A DNA stretch of 19,210 nt. It comes from Caldifarciminota bacterium 4484_100. GTDB lineage: Bacteria; Hydrothermota; Tepidihabitantia; SM23-42. Numbering within the stretch: the first letter of the stretch is position 1; every line of letters begins with the position of its first letter. The position numbers and the translations under genes are program-made. Location: contig MUKB01000035.1 in NCBI GenBank assembly GCA_002049785.1, forward strand, positions 1 to 19,210, given 5' to 3'. Under the pieces are notes generated by a model that was not told the DNA's origin, did not search any database, and saw nothing but the letters and a program-made list of their open reading frames with translations. This document shows, in pieces, positions 7,743 to 16,631 of the stretch.

Positions 7743-8327
7743 ATGCCTGAAATGGATAATGAAGTTCGAAACCAGATCATCGAGGCGGGAGTTAGGATTT
7801 TTGCCCGGTATGGATATCGCAAGACTACAATGGATGATATTGCAAAGGCGACCAACAAGGCAAAGAGCTCACTCTACCATTATTTTTCCAGTAAAGAGGA
7901 TATCTTCAAGGCAGTCGTGGAAAAAGAAGGCAATATCCTGACATCAGCGGTTCTGAACGCCATCGCTAAGGAAGAACTACCCACTGATAAACTCCGGGCC
8001 TATGTCAAAACGAGAATGAAGGCACTGAATCGGCTGGCAAATATCTATAATGCATTTCAGGACGAATACTTAGAAAACTACAAATTCATCCAGAACCTGA
8101 GAAGTCAATATGATAACTTTGAGATTGAAACGATAAAGAAAATATTGAAGCAGGGCATTGACCAGGGCATATTTGAAATCGATGACCTCGATCTCACCGC
8201 ATTCACCATTGTGGTCGGAATGAAAGGGCTTGAATACTACTGGGCTACGGAGAAAGATATCAGGCGACTCAATCGGAATATTGATACCCTGTTCGACCTG
8301 CTGTTCAATGGTATGCAAAAGAGATAA
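7743..8327 (+). CDS. TetR/AcrR-family transcriptional regulator
   Basis: The protein has 194 residues, a normal TetR size. Residues 8-55 form the family helix-turn-helix: NQIIEAGVRIFARYGYRKTT, then MDDIAKATNKAKSSLYHYF and SSKEDIF. The C-terminal ligand-binding half is helical, with a hydrophobic segment near the end. A perfect Shine-Dalgarno (AAGGAGG) lies six bases before the ATG. It is the first gene of a run leading into an RND exporter, a LolA-like protein and an outer-membrane protein. It therefore probably represses this set and responds to a hydrophobic ligand handled by it. Ligand and operator are inferred, not shown. Confidence 0.88.
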   Translation: MPEMDNEVRNQIIEAGVRIFARYGYRKTTMDDIAKATNKAKSSLYHYFSSKEDIFKAVVEKEGNILTSAVLNAIAKEELPTDKLRAYVKTRMKALNRLANIYNAFQDEYLENYKFIQNLRSQYDNFEIETIKKILKQGIDQGIFEIDDLDLTAFTIVVGMKGLEYYWATEKDIRRLNRNIDTLFDLLFNGMQKR

Positions 8328-8337
8328 AAAATTTTTT

Positions 8338-10568
8338 ATGGCAATTCGAACAAAAAACCCAAATAGTCAATTAGTCCACAAATCAATACTCTCCGGAGCC
8401 GCACGATTTGTGCTCAAGGTCCACAAATTGATTGTCATTGGAACCATAGTCATCACGCTGTTTCTCGGGTATTCTCTCAAAAATCTCAAAATCAACCCCG
8501 ATATTATGTCCTATATGCCTGAAGACGACCCTCTGGTAAAAAATTTCGATTATGTTGGCGACCTTTTCGGTGGTAATATGATGGCAATGATTGTACTTGA
8601 AGCCGATGATATATTCAATCACCAGACCCTCAAACAGATTGCCGAACTGACTGAAAAAATTCAAGGCCTGGATGGAGTGCAATCGGTCACAAGTCTGACC
8701 AATATTCTGAATATCGAGGCCAGTGATGAAGGCCTTGAGATTGGCCCGCTCATCGACCCGGACAATCTACCTGAAACCGCTCAGGAGCTCGCCGCCCTCA
8801 AACAATACACCCTTTCCCGGGATATGTATCAAGGGAATATAATCTCCCGTGATGGTAAAGAGACGATAATTATCTGTCGATTAAATCGCAATGGAAACCA
8901 GATTGAGATCGCCCGTAATCTAAAAAAGGTGGTTCAGCAACTCAATATGAGAGAGAATGTCTATTATGGTGGTCAACCGTTTCTACTTTTGGGTATCAGC
9001 GATATGATAATCCATGACCTGAAGTTTCTAATTCCCCTGGTGTTTCTATTTATTCTCATTACCCTGGGTATCGGATTCCAGAACATTCCAGGAGTCATTC
9101 TACCGCTTCTCTCGGTTTCACTCAGCACCATCTGGACATTGGGGATAATGGCTATGTTAAAAGTCCCCATCACAATCATCTCAGACATCATCCCGGTTGT
9201 CCTCTTTGCAGTCGGCAGTGCCTACAGCATCCATGTAGTCACCCATTTTCAAGAACTAAAATATTCAAAAGATAGGTTGAAAGGTGCAGTTACAGCACTC
9301 ACCAATGTCGGTATTCCGGTAATACTCGCAGGTGCAACAACCATTCTCGGTTTTATCTCATTCATCTTCGGTTCATATCTCACCGCAATCAAACAGTTTG
9401 GAATCTTCTGTAGTTTAGGGATTCTCTTCTCATTGATTATCTCGCTGACCTTCATCCCGGCATTAATCTACTGGTCCAATCCCAGGGGTTTAAAAAAGAA
9501 AAAAAGTTTCGGCTTAAAAACAGGACGACTGATATTGAAGGAACACAGATTAATTACAGTCGCAGGTCTGCTGGTTATGATGACTGCAGGGCTCGGTATT
9601 CCGGAGATTGAGAGGAAGGTTGATATCCTCAACTATTTCCGGCCAGAAACCGATTTTAGACGCACTGAAATGGTAATTCAGGAAAAATTCGGAGGTTCAA
9701 CTCCGATTCAGATTCTGGTGAAAGGCGAAATTGAAGCCCCCAGCACCCTGATTAGAATGAAAAAGATAGAGACCTTTCTCGATTCATTCCCTGATATCCA
9801 CAATACCCAGTCTGTAGCCGACCTCATTGAATGGATGAATGAAGTGATGGGTGAGGGCAGAAGAATTCCTCAAGACCGGGCAAAGGTGTCCAACCTCTTC
9901 TTATAAATAGTGACAAATCCGAGGCCCTGATTCAAGCCACCCTGACCAGTGGGCTCAGGACCCAGCGGGTTCATCAGGTCGTCCTGGCAATCAATAAATA
10001 TCTGGCGAATATGAACACCCCCTCCATCAATTTCTACCTGACCGGTATGCCTCCAATCCATTGTAAACTCGACCAGAGTATCAAGGTCAGTCTGCTTCAA
10101 AGCCTGCTGCTCGCAATAATTGCGGTATTTATCATTCTCATCTTGATGATGCACAACCCATTTTATGGATTGGTTGGACTTCTACCCATCGCCTTTTCCC
10201 TGACCGCGATATTCGGATTTATGGGTTATACAAAAATACCCCTTGATATCGCCACCGTGCTTGTCGGTAGCATATCGATTGGTATCGGCGTCGACTACTC
10301 AATCCATCTGCTCAACCGCTTCTCCCGGGAAAGGAAAAGAGGCCTGAATACTAAAGAGGCAATGGCCCGGGCCCTTGATACAACAGGCAATGCAATTTTC
10401 ATAAACGACTTCACCGTAATTCTCGGATTTCTGGCATTGACATTTGCCCAGTTAATACCACTACAAAATTTTGGCATCCTGGTGGCAATCACAATGCTCG
10501 GTGCCGGACTCGGCGCCCTATTAATACTGCCATCAGTAATTATTTTAATCAAGAAAAGGAGACAATAA
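8338..10568 (+). CDS. MMPL/RND-superfamily exporter (HAE3-like), one frameshift near 9901
   Basis: This large inner-membrane exporter of the COG1033 type moves hydrophobic or lipid substrates using the proton gradient. The restored protein has about 743 residues. TM1 is at about 30-48, followed by a periplasmic domain, a five- to six-helix bundle containing GSAYSIHVVTH, TM7 and a second periplasmic domain. The C-terminal bundle holds the hallmark GVDYSIHLLNRF. The first frame ends at TAA 9904-9906. The second frame continues LINSDKSEALIQATL without loss of family sequence, so a single missing base around 9901 explains the break. The ATG at 8338 is ten bases after the tetR stop and has no clear Shine-Dalgarno. 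The end overlaps the next gene as TAATG. The break could be a sequencing error, a real mutation or, less likely, recoding. Confidence 0.85.
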
Positions 10569-11311
10569 TGCAAAAAAAATTAATAACAATAATCATCGGT
10601 TCCATTATTCTTCTATCCGGTTTTGCATCCGCGCAGAAACCGAACGCCCGGGAGATTATGGACCGGGTAGATATGGTAATCAATGGACCGAAGGATCAGA
10701 AGCTCATTATGGAATTGAAATTAATCGACAAGAATGGTGATGAAAGAGTGCGTGAAATTGTGATGTATCAGAAAGGAAGCAATAAGAGATTAAGCAAATT
10801 TCTGTCTCCGGCCGACCAGAAAGGTATCGGATTCCTCTCCCTGCCCGGTGGCAAAATGTATCTATATCTTCCTGCCTTTCAAAAAATCAGGCGCATTGCA
10901 GGGCACATAAAAAATAACCGATTTGCTGGAACCGATATGACCTACGAAGATATGGAGGCGATAAACTACAATGAAAAATGGCTGCCTGAACTGAATGGAG
11001 AAGATGAAGAGCACTACATACTACAATTGAAACCAAAAGAAAATGTCTCAACTGCATATAAATCCATGAAAATCTGGGTTCTGAAGGACAAATTTTTTCC
11101 CACGCGCATTGAATACTACAATAAGACTGGAAAATTAATCAAAATCTTAACCCGCGAAGAAATTGAAAAGGTTGATGGTTACTGGGTCGCTCGAAAATCT
11201 ACGATGGAAAACTTAAAGTCCGGGCATAAAACCCTAATAATTCTAAAGCAGGTAAAATTCGATTCCGGACTTTCTGATGATATCTTCACCAAAAGATATC
11301 TACGAAGATAA
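10568..11311 (+). CDS. LolA-like periplasmic protein (outer-membrane lipoprotein-sorting family)
   Basis: The 247-residue protein has a clear signal peptide, residues 1-22, ending SGFASA-Q. The mature part starts with AREIMDRVDMV and continues in the half-barrel pattern of LolA-like proteins (COG2834 type). It includes REIVMYQKGSNKRLSKFLSPADQKG and GGKMYLYLPAFQKIRRI, then FAGTDMTYEDM, a motif often seen in members paired with MMPL exporters. Such proteins bind lipid or other hydrophobic cargo in the periplasm. AAGGAG precedes the ATG, which overlaps the exporter stop as TAATG, so the two are translationally coupled. It probably shuttles the exporter's cargo to or from the outer membrane; true LolA function is less likely in this context. 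Confidence 0.85.
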   Translation: MQKKLITIIIGSIILLSGFASAQKPNAREIMDRVDMVINGPKDQKLIMELKLIDKNGDERVREIVMYQKGSNKRLSKFLSPADQKGIGFLSLPGGKMYLYLPAFQKIRRIAGHIKNNRFAGTDMTYEDMEAINYNEKWLPELNGEDEEHYILQLKPKENVSTAYKSMKIWVLKDKFFPTRIEYYNKTGKLIKILTREEIEKVDGYWVARKSTMENLKSGHKTLIILKQVKFDSGLSDDIFTKRYLRR

Positions 11312-11323
11312 AGGAGATAAATA

Positions 11324-12661
11324 ATGAAGCAACTTATTACCCTTATAATAAGCATTGGATTAATCTCCTTTGCCCGGGGTGCAGAAATAGACTGGAGCGG
11401 TTATCTCCGGACCGACAATCGTCTCCAACTGGTGAATGACTACGACTTCTCCTGGCATGAATACCGATTGAATCTCACTGCAGAATTGAAACCATTTAAC
11501 CGAGCCCATTTCTATACAAATTTCTGGATCAGGTCATTGGGATTTCCTGCAGTTAAGACCAGTGCAGACCTTGGTAATCGGGACAAACTCATTCCCCTTG
11601 ATCTGGAACTCCGTTCCGCATACATCGACCTATATGGATTTCTGTTAAAAAATGTCGACCTCAGAATCGGGCGTCAGCGTATCGCCTGGGGAACTGGAGA
11701 TAAGATAAACCCCACTGATAACATCAATCCAGAAGATTTAGAGGATATCTGGGACTTTGGACGACATCTGAGCTCGGATGGTATTCAGGCTGGTATCTAT
11801 CTTGGTGACTACACCCTGAACCTTATCTTCATACCTATCTTTACACCAGGTATACTTCCCGCAGGTGATTGGAGATCAACCCTTATGCCGGATATAAATC
11901 TACCCTCAGGCCTTGAGCTCGGTGAAATTACCGACTCCATAATACTTCCTGAGAATAATCTGAAAAAAAGCTCCGAGTTCGGTCTCAAACTCAGTCGAAC
12001 CATCTTCGGGTATGACATCAGCCTCAGCTATCTCTATGGAAGGGATGACCTGCCGATCAGCCAGAAGGTCATATTCTCTCCGGATACAATCACTGGAAGG
12101 GTTAACTTGAAAACCGAACTTATCTACCCCGGAATGCAGATTGCGGGGTTGGACGCTGCCGGTGCGGTGGGTGACCTCGGTATCTGGTTTGAACTCGCCC
12201 TGTGCTTTCCTGAAAGGATTGTTCAGACAATCGACCTCTCTAAACTGGGAATGGGTGTCATCGATTCGGTCATTCTTGATAATAAACTATTTGCCCGATA
12301 CCTCATCGGTCTCGATTATACATTCAGAAACGGACTCTATATCAATCTCCAGTATCTCCATGGATTCACTGGTGAACGCGGAAAAACCAATTTAGAAGAT
12401 TATCTATTTCTCGGCTCCGAATATCTATTCCTTAATGACCGGTTAAAACTCTCCCCACTCAACAGCAGTCTCGAGATAAAAGACTACAAAGACCTGAAAC
12501 AGAACCTTGCTCTTGTCTACACTCCGGAATTAACTTACTATCCAATGGACAATGTCGAACTTTCTATCGGTGTAAGACTTATCCAGGGTGGTGAAAATAC
12601 AAAATTCGGTCGGATAAAAAACGATGATGAACTCTACTTTCGGGTAAAATACAGCTTCTAA
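11324..12661 (+). CDS. Outer-membrane beta-barrel protein (DUF1302/porin-like)
   Basis: The 445-residue protein has a signal peptide (cleavage probably after ARG at about residue 19). A string of amphipathic strands with alternating hydrophobic residues follows, and it ends in an aromatic residue (FRVKYSF), the usual signal for outer-membrane barrel assembly. The segment LRIGRQRIAWGTGDKINPTD resembles the GRQ..WG signature of DUF1302-like barrels that accompany MMPL exporters in other diderms. It follows the LolA-like gene by 12 bp with AAGGAG before the ATG, and is probably the outer-membrane component of the same transport set. Its stop codon overlaps that of the convergent NTPase gene (12658-12661). 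The barrel is well supported; the substrate is unknown. Confidence 0.75.
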   Translation: MKQLITLIISIGLISFARGAEIDWSGYLRTDNRLQLVNDYDFSWHEYRLNLTAELKPFNRAHFYTNFWIRSLGFPAVKTSADLGNRDKLIPLDLELRSAYIDLYGFLLKNVDLRIGRQRIAWGTGDKINPTDNINPEDLEDIWDFGRHLSSDGIQAGIYLGDYTLNLIFIPIFTPGILPAGDWRSTLMPDINLPSGLELGEITDSIILPENNLKKSSEFGLKLSRTIFGYDISLSYLYGRDDLPISQKVIFSPDTITGRVNLKTELIYPGMQIAGLDAAGAVGDLGIWFELALCFPERIVQTIDLSKLGMGVIDSVILDNKLFARYLIGLDYTFRNGLYINLQYLHGFTGERGKTNLEDYLFLGSEYLFLNDRLKLSPLNSSLEIKDYKDLKQNLALVYTPELTYYPMDNVELSIGVRLIQGGENTKFGRIKNDDELYFRVKYSF

Positions 12662-13173
12662 GTCAATCGAGCTACAATCCCCTCGGGCAGGATATTCCGA
12701 TTGGCGAAGGTCACCTCAATGATTTCAACATCATCCCGGGCCTTAATCCGGTCGCAGAAGGGTTCAGGTCTTAAGAGAATTGTGCCCAACACCGGGATCT
12801 CAGAATCGAGGGCCTTCAGTGCTACTGAACGAAAGCGCGTGGAAAAGAGTTCCATCTTTCCTATTTCATCGATGATAATCAACCCTTTCTTATGGGTGAT
12901 CCCCTTTTCGATTGCTGAAACTCCAACCCGTTCGATACAAGTAAGGTCTACCCCATACTTGCCCACCCTTGGCCCTGATTGTGTAATATGAGAAAGCACA
13001 CACTCTTTATTATCCAGTGTCTGAAGCATAAATCCAACCCGCTTGTTCCTGTCCCTTATTTCCCGGGTGTAAAACCCTGCACATCTGAAATCGACCGCTT
13101 CTATCACCTTTTTAATTATTGTGGTCTTACCAATCCTTGGAGGTCCAGTAAGCAGGATATTATTTTTTATCAT
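12658..13173 (-). CDS. THEP1-family nucleoside-triphosphatase
   Basis: This 171-residue P-loop NTPase belongs to the family typified by Aquifex/Thermotoga THEP1, which hydrolyses ATP, GTP and other NTPs slowly in vitro and whose cellular role is unclear. Walker A is GPPRIGKTT (10-18). FRCAGFYTREIR and GPRVGKYGVDL are family markers, and Walker B is LIIIDEIGKMEL (98-109). Length matches the family. The ATG overlaps the recO stop as ATGA (13173-13170), so the two are translated together. At the other end its TAG overlaps the porin TAA on the opposite strand. The family is common in thermophiles and archaea, a weak hint about habitat. Confidence 0.9.
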   Translation of the reverse strand: MIKNNILLTGPPRIGKTTIIKKVIEAVDFRCAGFYTREIRDRNKRVGFMLQTLDNKECVLSHITQSGPRVGKYGVDLTCIERVGVSAIEKGITHKKGLIIIDEIGKMELFSTRFRSVALKALDSEIPVLGTILLRPEPFCDRIKARDDVEIIEVTFANRNILPEGIVARLT

Positions 13174-13901
13174 AAAAACTTTAATGAATTGAGCACCAGA
13201 CGATTGAGATGGTATCCAAGATATCGAGTAACAAACTTTTCGATTTCATCAAAGACCTTCAAAGAAAATTGAATCTCCTGATTTTTATATATCCTTACCA
13301 ATGTCTGATATGCCTGATTGCTTAAAAACACAACCGTATCATCATAGTCTCGGGAGCAGACCACACCTCCGCCTGAGATACTCAACTGAACCCGCGGACC
13401 GGGCTCAATCTTCTCTTTACAGCGCACACAGCTTTTCAGATGGGGCATAAAACCGATGATACGCAGACCTTTCAGTAGATAAATTAGAACAAGGGGTTTA
13501 ATCAGACGTTGAGGGATAGTTTCTAATCTCTTCAAAAATTCATTAATCAGGGAAAATGCAGAATAACTGGGTTGTTCCAGGGCAAGGGATTTTTCAAAAA
13601 ATTCACACAGGACCGATGCGCCATTCACCCTTTTCGGGTCGCACCGCAGTTTCTCAAAGTGGTTCAGGACAACCGCATCACTGAGTGTATAAATCTCTTT
13701 CGTTTCCCGTTTATAATAGATAATTTCATCAAGATTAAAAGGCTCCATCGTGCCGCAGAACTTACTCTTTGGTCTTCTTGCCCCCTTGGCCAGAACCTTT
13801 ATCCGACCTGCACTTCGGGTCAACACCGAGACGATGAGGCTCGATTCCTTGAATGGAAAGGTGTGCAGTATGAACCCTTTTGTCTTGACAATTCTGGGCA
13901 C
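13170..13901 (-). CDS. recO: DNA repair protein RecO
   Basis: RecO anneals single strands and, with RecR, loads RecA onto SSB-coated DNA. The 243-residue protein starts MPRIVKTKGFILHTFPFKESS, the OB-fold N-terminus of the family, and has GRIKVLAKGARRPKSKF and the linker TLSDAVVLNHF. Its C-terminal zinc-finger region is C158-x2-C161 ... C182-x2-D185, so the last ligand position is Asp rather than the usual Cys. The start codon is GTG at 13901, chosen because it matches the family N-terminus and lies five bases after a perfect TATAAT. The mRNA would be leaderless or nearly so. It is the first gene of a recO-NTPase pair. Confidence 0.9.
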   Translation of the reverse strand: MPRIVKTKGFILHTFPFKESSLIVSVLTRSAGRIKVLAKGARRPKSKFCGTMEPFNLDEIIYYKRETKEIYTLSDAVVLNHFEKLRCDPKRVNGASVLCEFFEKSLALEQPSYSAFSLINEFLKRLETIPQRLIKPLVLIYLLKGLRIIGFMPHLKSCVRCKEKIEPGPRVQLSISGGGVVCSRDYDDTVVFLSNQAYQTLVRIYKNQEIQFSLKVFDEIEKFVTRYLGYHLNRLVLNSLKFL

Positions 13902-13906
13902 AAGTT

Positions 13907-13934
13907 ATTATAGCCCAGGGGGCAGTGATGTCAA
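13907..13934 (-). promoter_or_regulatory. Consensus promoter of recO, leaderless configuration
   Basis: A perfect TTGACA (13934-13929), a 16-bp spacer and a perfect TATAAT (13912-13907) fill the 45-bp gap between the upstream TPR gene and recO. Only five bases (AACTT) separate the -10 box from the GTG start, so transcription would start within the first codon. No Shine-Dalgarno sequence is present. Confidence 0.75.
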
Positions 13935-13946
13935 GGCAGGTCTTAG

Positions 13947-15719
13947 CTACTCTATACTTCCATCAATATGCTTCTTGAGCATCTCAATAATATCTCTATC
14001 CACAGAATATCCTAAATCCTTCAACACCTGAAGGTCGCGGAGTGCATCCTTATATCGCTCCAGATAGTAATAAGCAACCGCGCGGTTATAAAGGGCCTGG
14101 CGATTATTCGGTGCTCTCCCCAACACCCGATTGTAGTCTTCAATCGCCAGCTCATATGAACCCTTTCGGCCGTAGGCATTTCCACGATTGATATAGGCAT
14201 CAAAATAATCCGGCCTTATTCCAATCACCCGTGAATAGTCATCAATGGCACTATCATACTCACCTATCTTCATATAAAGGTTACCGCGGTTATAGTATGC
14301 ATCGACAAAGTTCGAATCGAGCATCACCGCATCAGAAAAATCATTATAGGCAAGTCCATATCTGCCCAGCGCACGATAAGCAATCCCTCGATTATTATAT
14401 GAGCCTACAAAATCGGGATTTATGTTGATCGCACGGGTGAAATCATCGATCGCTTCGATGTATCTTTCCCTTTCGAGATAGCCCAGCCCCCGCTGATTAT
14501 AGGCATGCGGCGATTTCGGAAAATTTTTCAACACCTCACTCCACAGTGTAATACTGTCTTTCCAGATACCACAGCGATGATATGTTCGGATTGAAAAATA
14601 GCCCGCAACGGCAATAAAACCCATAAGGGTAATTACCCTTATGCTGACCAGTCTATTTCGCAACAATTGGTATAAAAGATATGCAGCAATAAAGAGAATC
14701 CCGATTGAGGGAATATAGGTATAACGGTTTGCCGCAATCTCGGGTCCTGCCACCGGAATCAACTGTGTTACGGGCAGGATTGTAATTGCGAAAAATAGTC
14801 CGCCAAAGGCAATCTTATTTGTATACCTCCTTGAATAGACGACCGCCCAGATGAGCAGAACAAGAATAATCGGAGTGATGAAAAAAGGGGGTGGTAGTCT
14901 ATTGGTGATACCTGTAGGAAACGGGTAGAAGGCATAGAGCTGAACCGGAAAGATAATTTTATATATATAAAAAATAAAGACATAGATGGCAATGAGGATA
15001 TTCTTCAAGAATGGAAATGTATGACCCCTTAAAGTCTGCTGGGCGATTATCGCCATAATTCCCGAGACTACGGCAATTACAAAAAATGGGACCTTCTCCA
15101 GAAACAATCTTTTATCAAATCGCCTCCCCCTGAACCAATCAACAAGCAGAAGAATAAAGGGCAAGGTCATCGCCATCCCCTTGGCAAGAAATGAAAAGAT
15201 AAATAATATCAGTGAAAGATAATAGTAAGAGATTTTTCTCCTCTGCAGATAATATAAGTAAGAAAGGAGTGAACCGAGGAAAAAGAGGGCATAGAGCACA
15301 TCCTTACGCTCGGTTACCCAGGCGACCGATTCCACCCTCAGCGGATGGATTCCAAATAAGACAGCGGTAATAAAAGAAACTGTAATATTCCTGGTTAAGA
15401 CAAAAATTATTAGAAAGACAATAAGACAATTCAGAAGATGGAGTATGAGGTTAGTGAAATGATAAATGTATGGCTCAGACTTGAAGAATTGGTATTCTAC
15501 AGAGAAACTGAGGATTGTAAAAGGGATATATGTTCCGGCATAATACGAAGTAAAGACCTTCTTCAATTGTGGCCAGGAAATCTGCCTTATGTCAGGGTTC
15601 TTGACCACAAGAATATCATCATCCCAATTTACAAAATTATTTTTTAAGGAAGGAAGAAATGATAAGCAAGTAATCAAGAGAACTATGATTATTGCACCAA
15701 TAAAAAACCGCCGTTCCAT
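13947..15719 (-). CDS. TMTC-like multi-pass membrane protein with C-terminal TPR repeats
   Basis: The 590-residue protein has about eleven hydrophobic segments in residues 1-390, then about five and a half TPR units (roughly 400-575) of the form AYNQRGLGYLERERYIEAID. The N-terminal NWDDDILVVKNP (acidic residues 33-35) and HPLRVESVAWVTERKDVLYA are hallmarks of the bacterial relatives of TMTC GT-C glycosyltransferases, where the acidic pair in the first extracytoplasmic loop is thought to be catalytic. It therefore probably transfers a sugar from a lipid carrier to a protein, outside the cytoplasmic membrane; this is inferred from family. Its ATG directly abuts the stop of the upstream membrane-protein gene (TAGATG) with no strong Shine-Dalgarno, so it is the last gene of the radical SAM operon. 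Confidence 0.75.
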   Translation of the reverse strand: MERRFFIGAIIIVLLITCLSFLPSLKNNFVNWDDDILVVKNPDIRQISWPQLKKVFTSYYAGTYIPFTILSFSVEYQFFKSEPYIYHFTNLILHLLNCLIVFLIIFVLTRNITVSFITAVLFGIHPLRVESVAWVTERKDVLYALFFLGSLLSYLYYLQRRKISYYYLSLILFIFSFLAKGMAMTLPFILLLVDWFRGRRFDKRLFLEKVPFFVIAVVSGIMAIIAQQTLRGHTFPFLKNILIAIYVFIFYIYKIIFPVQLYAFYPFPTGITNRLPPPFFITPIILVLLIWAVVYSRRYTNKIAFGGLFFAITILPVTQLIPVAGPEIAANRYTYIPSIGILFIAAYLLYQLLRNRLVSIRVITLMGFIAVAGYFSIRTYHRCGIWKDSITLWSEVLKNFPKSPHAYNQRGLGYLERERYIEAIDDFTRAININPDFVGSYNNRGIAYRALGRYGLAYNDFSDAVMLDSNFVDAYYNRGNLYMKIGEYDSAIDDYSRVIGIRPDYFDAYINRGNAYGRKGSYELAIEDYNRVLGRAPNNRQALYNRAVAYYYLERYKDALRDLQVLKDLGYSVDRDIIEMLKKHIDGSIE

Positions 15720-16631
15720 CTATTTAGACTGCTCAAGGACAGACCGACAGAGTCTGATGCCTTGAGCAAGAATATAATCCTGGACGGCCTCATTCGTGTA
15801 GTATCCTGTCCTCTTTGTGGTATGTTGTCTAATCACAACCACATCTACTTCACCCCCACCCTTCTTTTCAATCACCAATTTTTTAATCGAGGGTGCCTTA
15901 AATTTCTTCAAGAGGCCAAATTCCGGCTGTGCTATCATCACCACATAAAAATAGGGATATTTTCTTGCGCCGACCGTATTGAGTGATATCTGCCCTTGTA
16001 ATCCAATGAATTCCTTAGGTGCATCGAGAAATTTTATCAATATCCGGGCATCCTGAGGGAACGAACCATCCTTGTGGATACCTATTTCAAGAAAAGGGAT
16101 TGCCTTTAATGAGGGGGCTCTCAATATCGGCGATTCCATCATCCTCTTAACAATCCGGGCCTTGATATCCAGACCGACCGGCATCCAGGCCCGACGCTGG
16201 CCCGTGAATATCAATCCACTGAAGAGAATAAAGGCGTTAAAAAATGTTGCAATGAGGGGAAAAGGTATTGCCAGTAATGTTAATAAGGGGAAACCGAATG
16301 TGAGTAAAAAAAAGATAAATATTATATATGTTATTATCGCGCCAATACCAAAAGTGGTAAACTTTTTTATTCGCTGGCACTGGTCGATAACCTGCTCGAT
16401 CTTTGCTGGTGTTACCTCACGCCATTCCGATTTCTGGGCCGTAACCCGTTTTATCCTGATACCCTTCATAAGGTTGAGAACAAGACAACCAACAATAAAT
16501 GGAATACCGACAAGTATATTCTTAGAATCGAGTTGTAAAAAGAAGGCGGTGGCAATCAAAAGCGCCGAGAGTAACCCTCTCAGTTGAGGTGAGATTCTAT
16601 CGAATATGAGATAGACGCGAGGCTCTTCCAT
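15720..16631 (-). CDS. Unrecognised four-helix membrane protein with a soluble C-terminal domain
   Basis: I do not recognise this family. From the ATG at 16631 the protein has 303 residues. Four hydrophobic segments occur in two pairs, at about 18-34 and 38-54, then about 92-112 and 115-143, separated by a charged stretch. A basic segment and a soluble domain of about 150 residues follow, rich in beta-type sequence (FLEIGIHKDGSFPQDARIL, EVDVVVIRQHT) and ending in a helix. The frame is open to 16733, but the ATG at 16631 has a GAGGA Shine-Dalgarno six bases upstream and avoids a long overlap. It still overlaps the radical SAM gene by 35 bp and abuts the TPR gene. Tight coupling suggests it acts with the radical SAM enzyme and the Cys-tailed protein, possibly as a membrane partner, but no function can be assigned. 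Confidence 0.65.
   Translation of the reverse strand: MEEPRVYLIFDRISPQLRGLLSALLIATAFFLQLDSKNILVGIPFIVGCLVLNLMKGIRIKRVTAQKSEWREVTPAKIEQVIDQCQRIKKFTTFGIGAIITYIIFIFFLLTFGFPLLTLLAIPFPLIATFFNAFILFSGLIFTGQRRAWMPVGLDIKARIVKRMMESPILRAPSLKAIPFLEIGIHKDGSFPQDARILIKFLDAPKEFIGLQGQISLNTVGARKYPYFYVVMIAQPEFGLLKKFKAPSIKKLVIEKKGGGEVDVVVIRQHTTKRTGYYTNEAVQDYILAQGIRLCRSVLEQSK

Noticed and set aside
13887..13912. Plus-strand TTGACA followed 16 bp later by ATTATA, a possible divergent promoter over recO
   Set aside because: The -10 is simply the reverse of the recO TATAAT box, and no plus-strand gene follows.
13572..14031. Plus-strand open frames over the recO start and the TPR gene end
   Set aside because: Antisense to two well-supported genes and the recO promoter, with no family pattern or ribosome-binding site.
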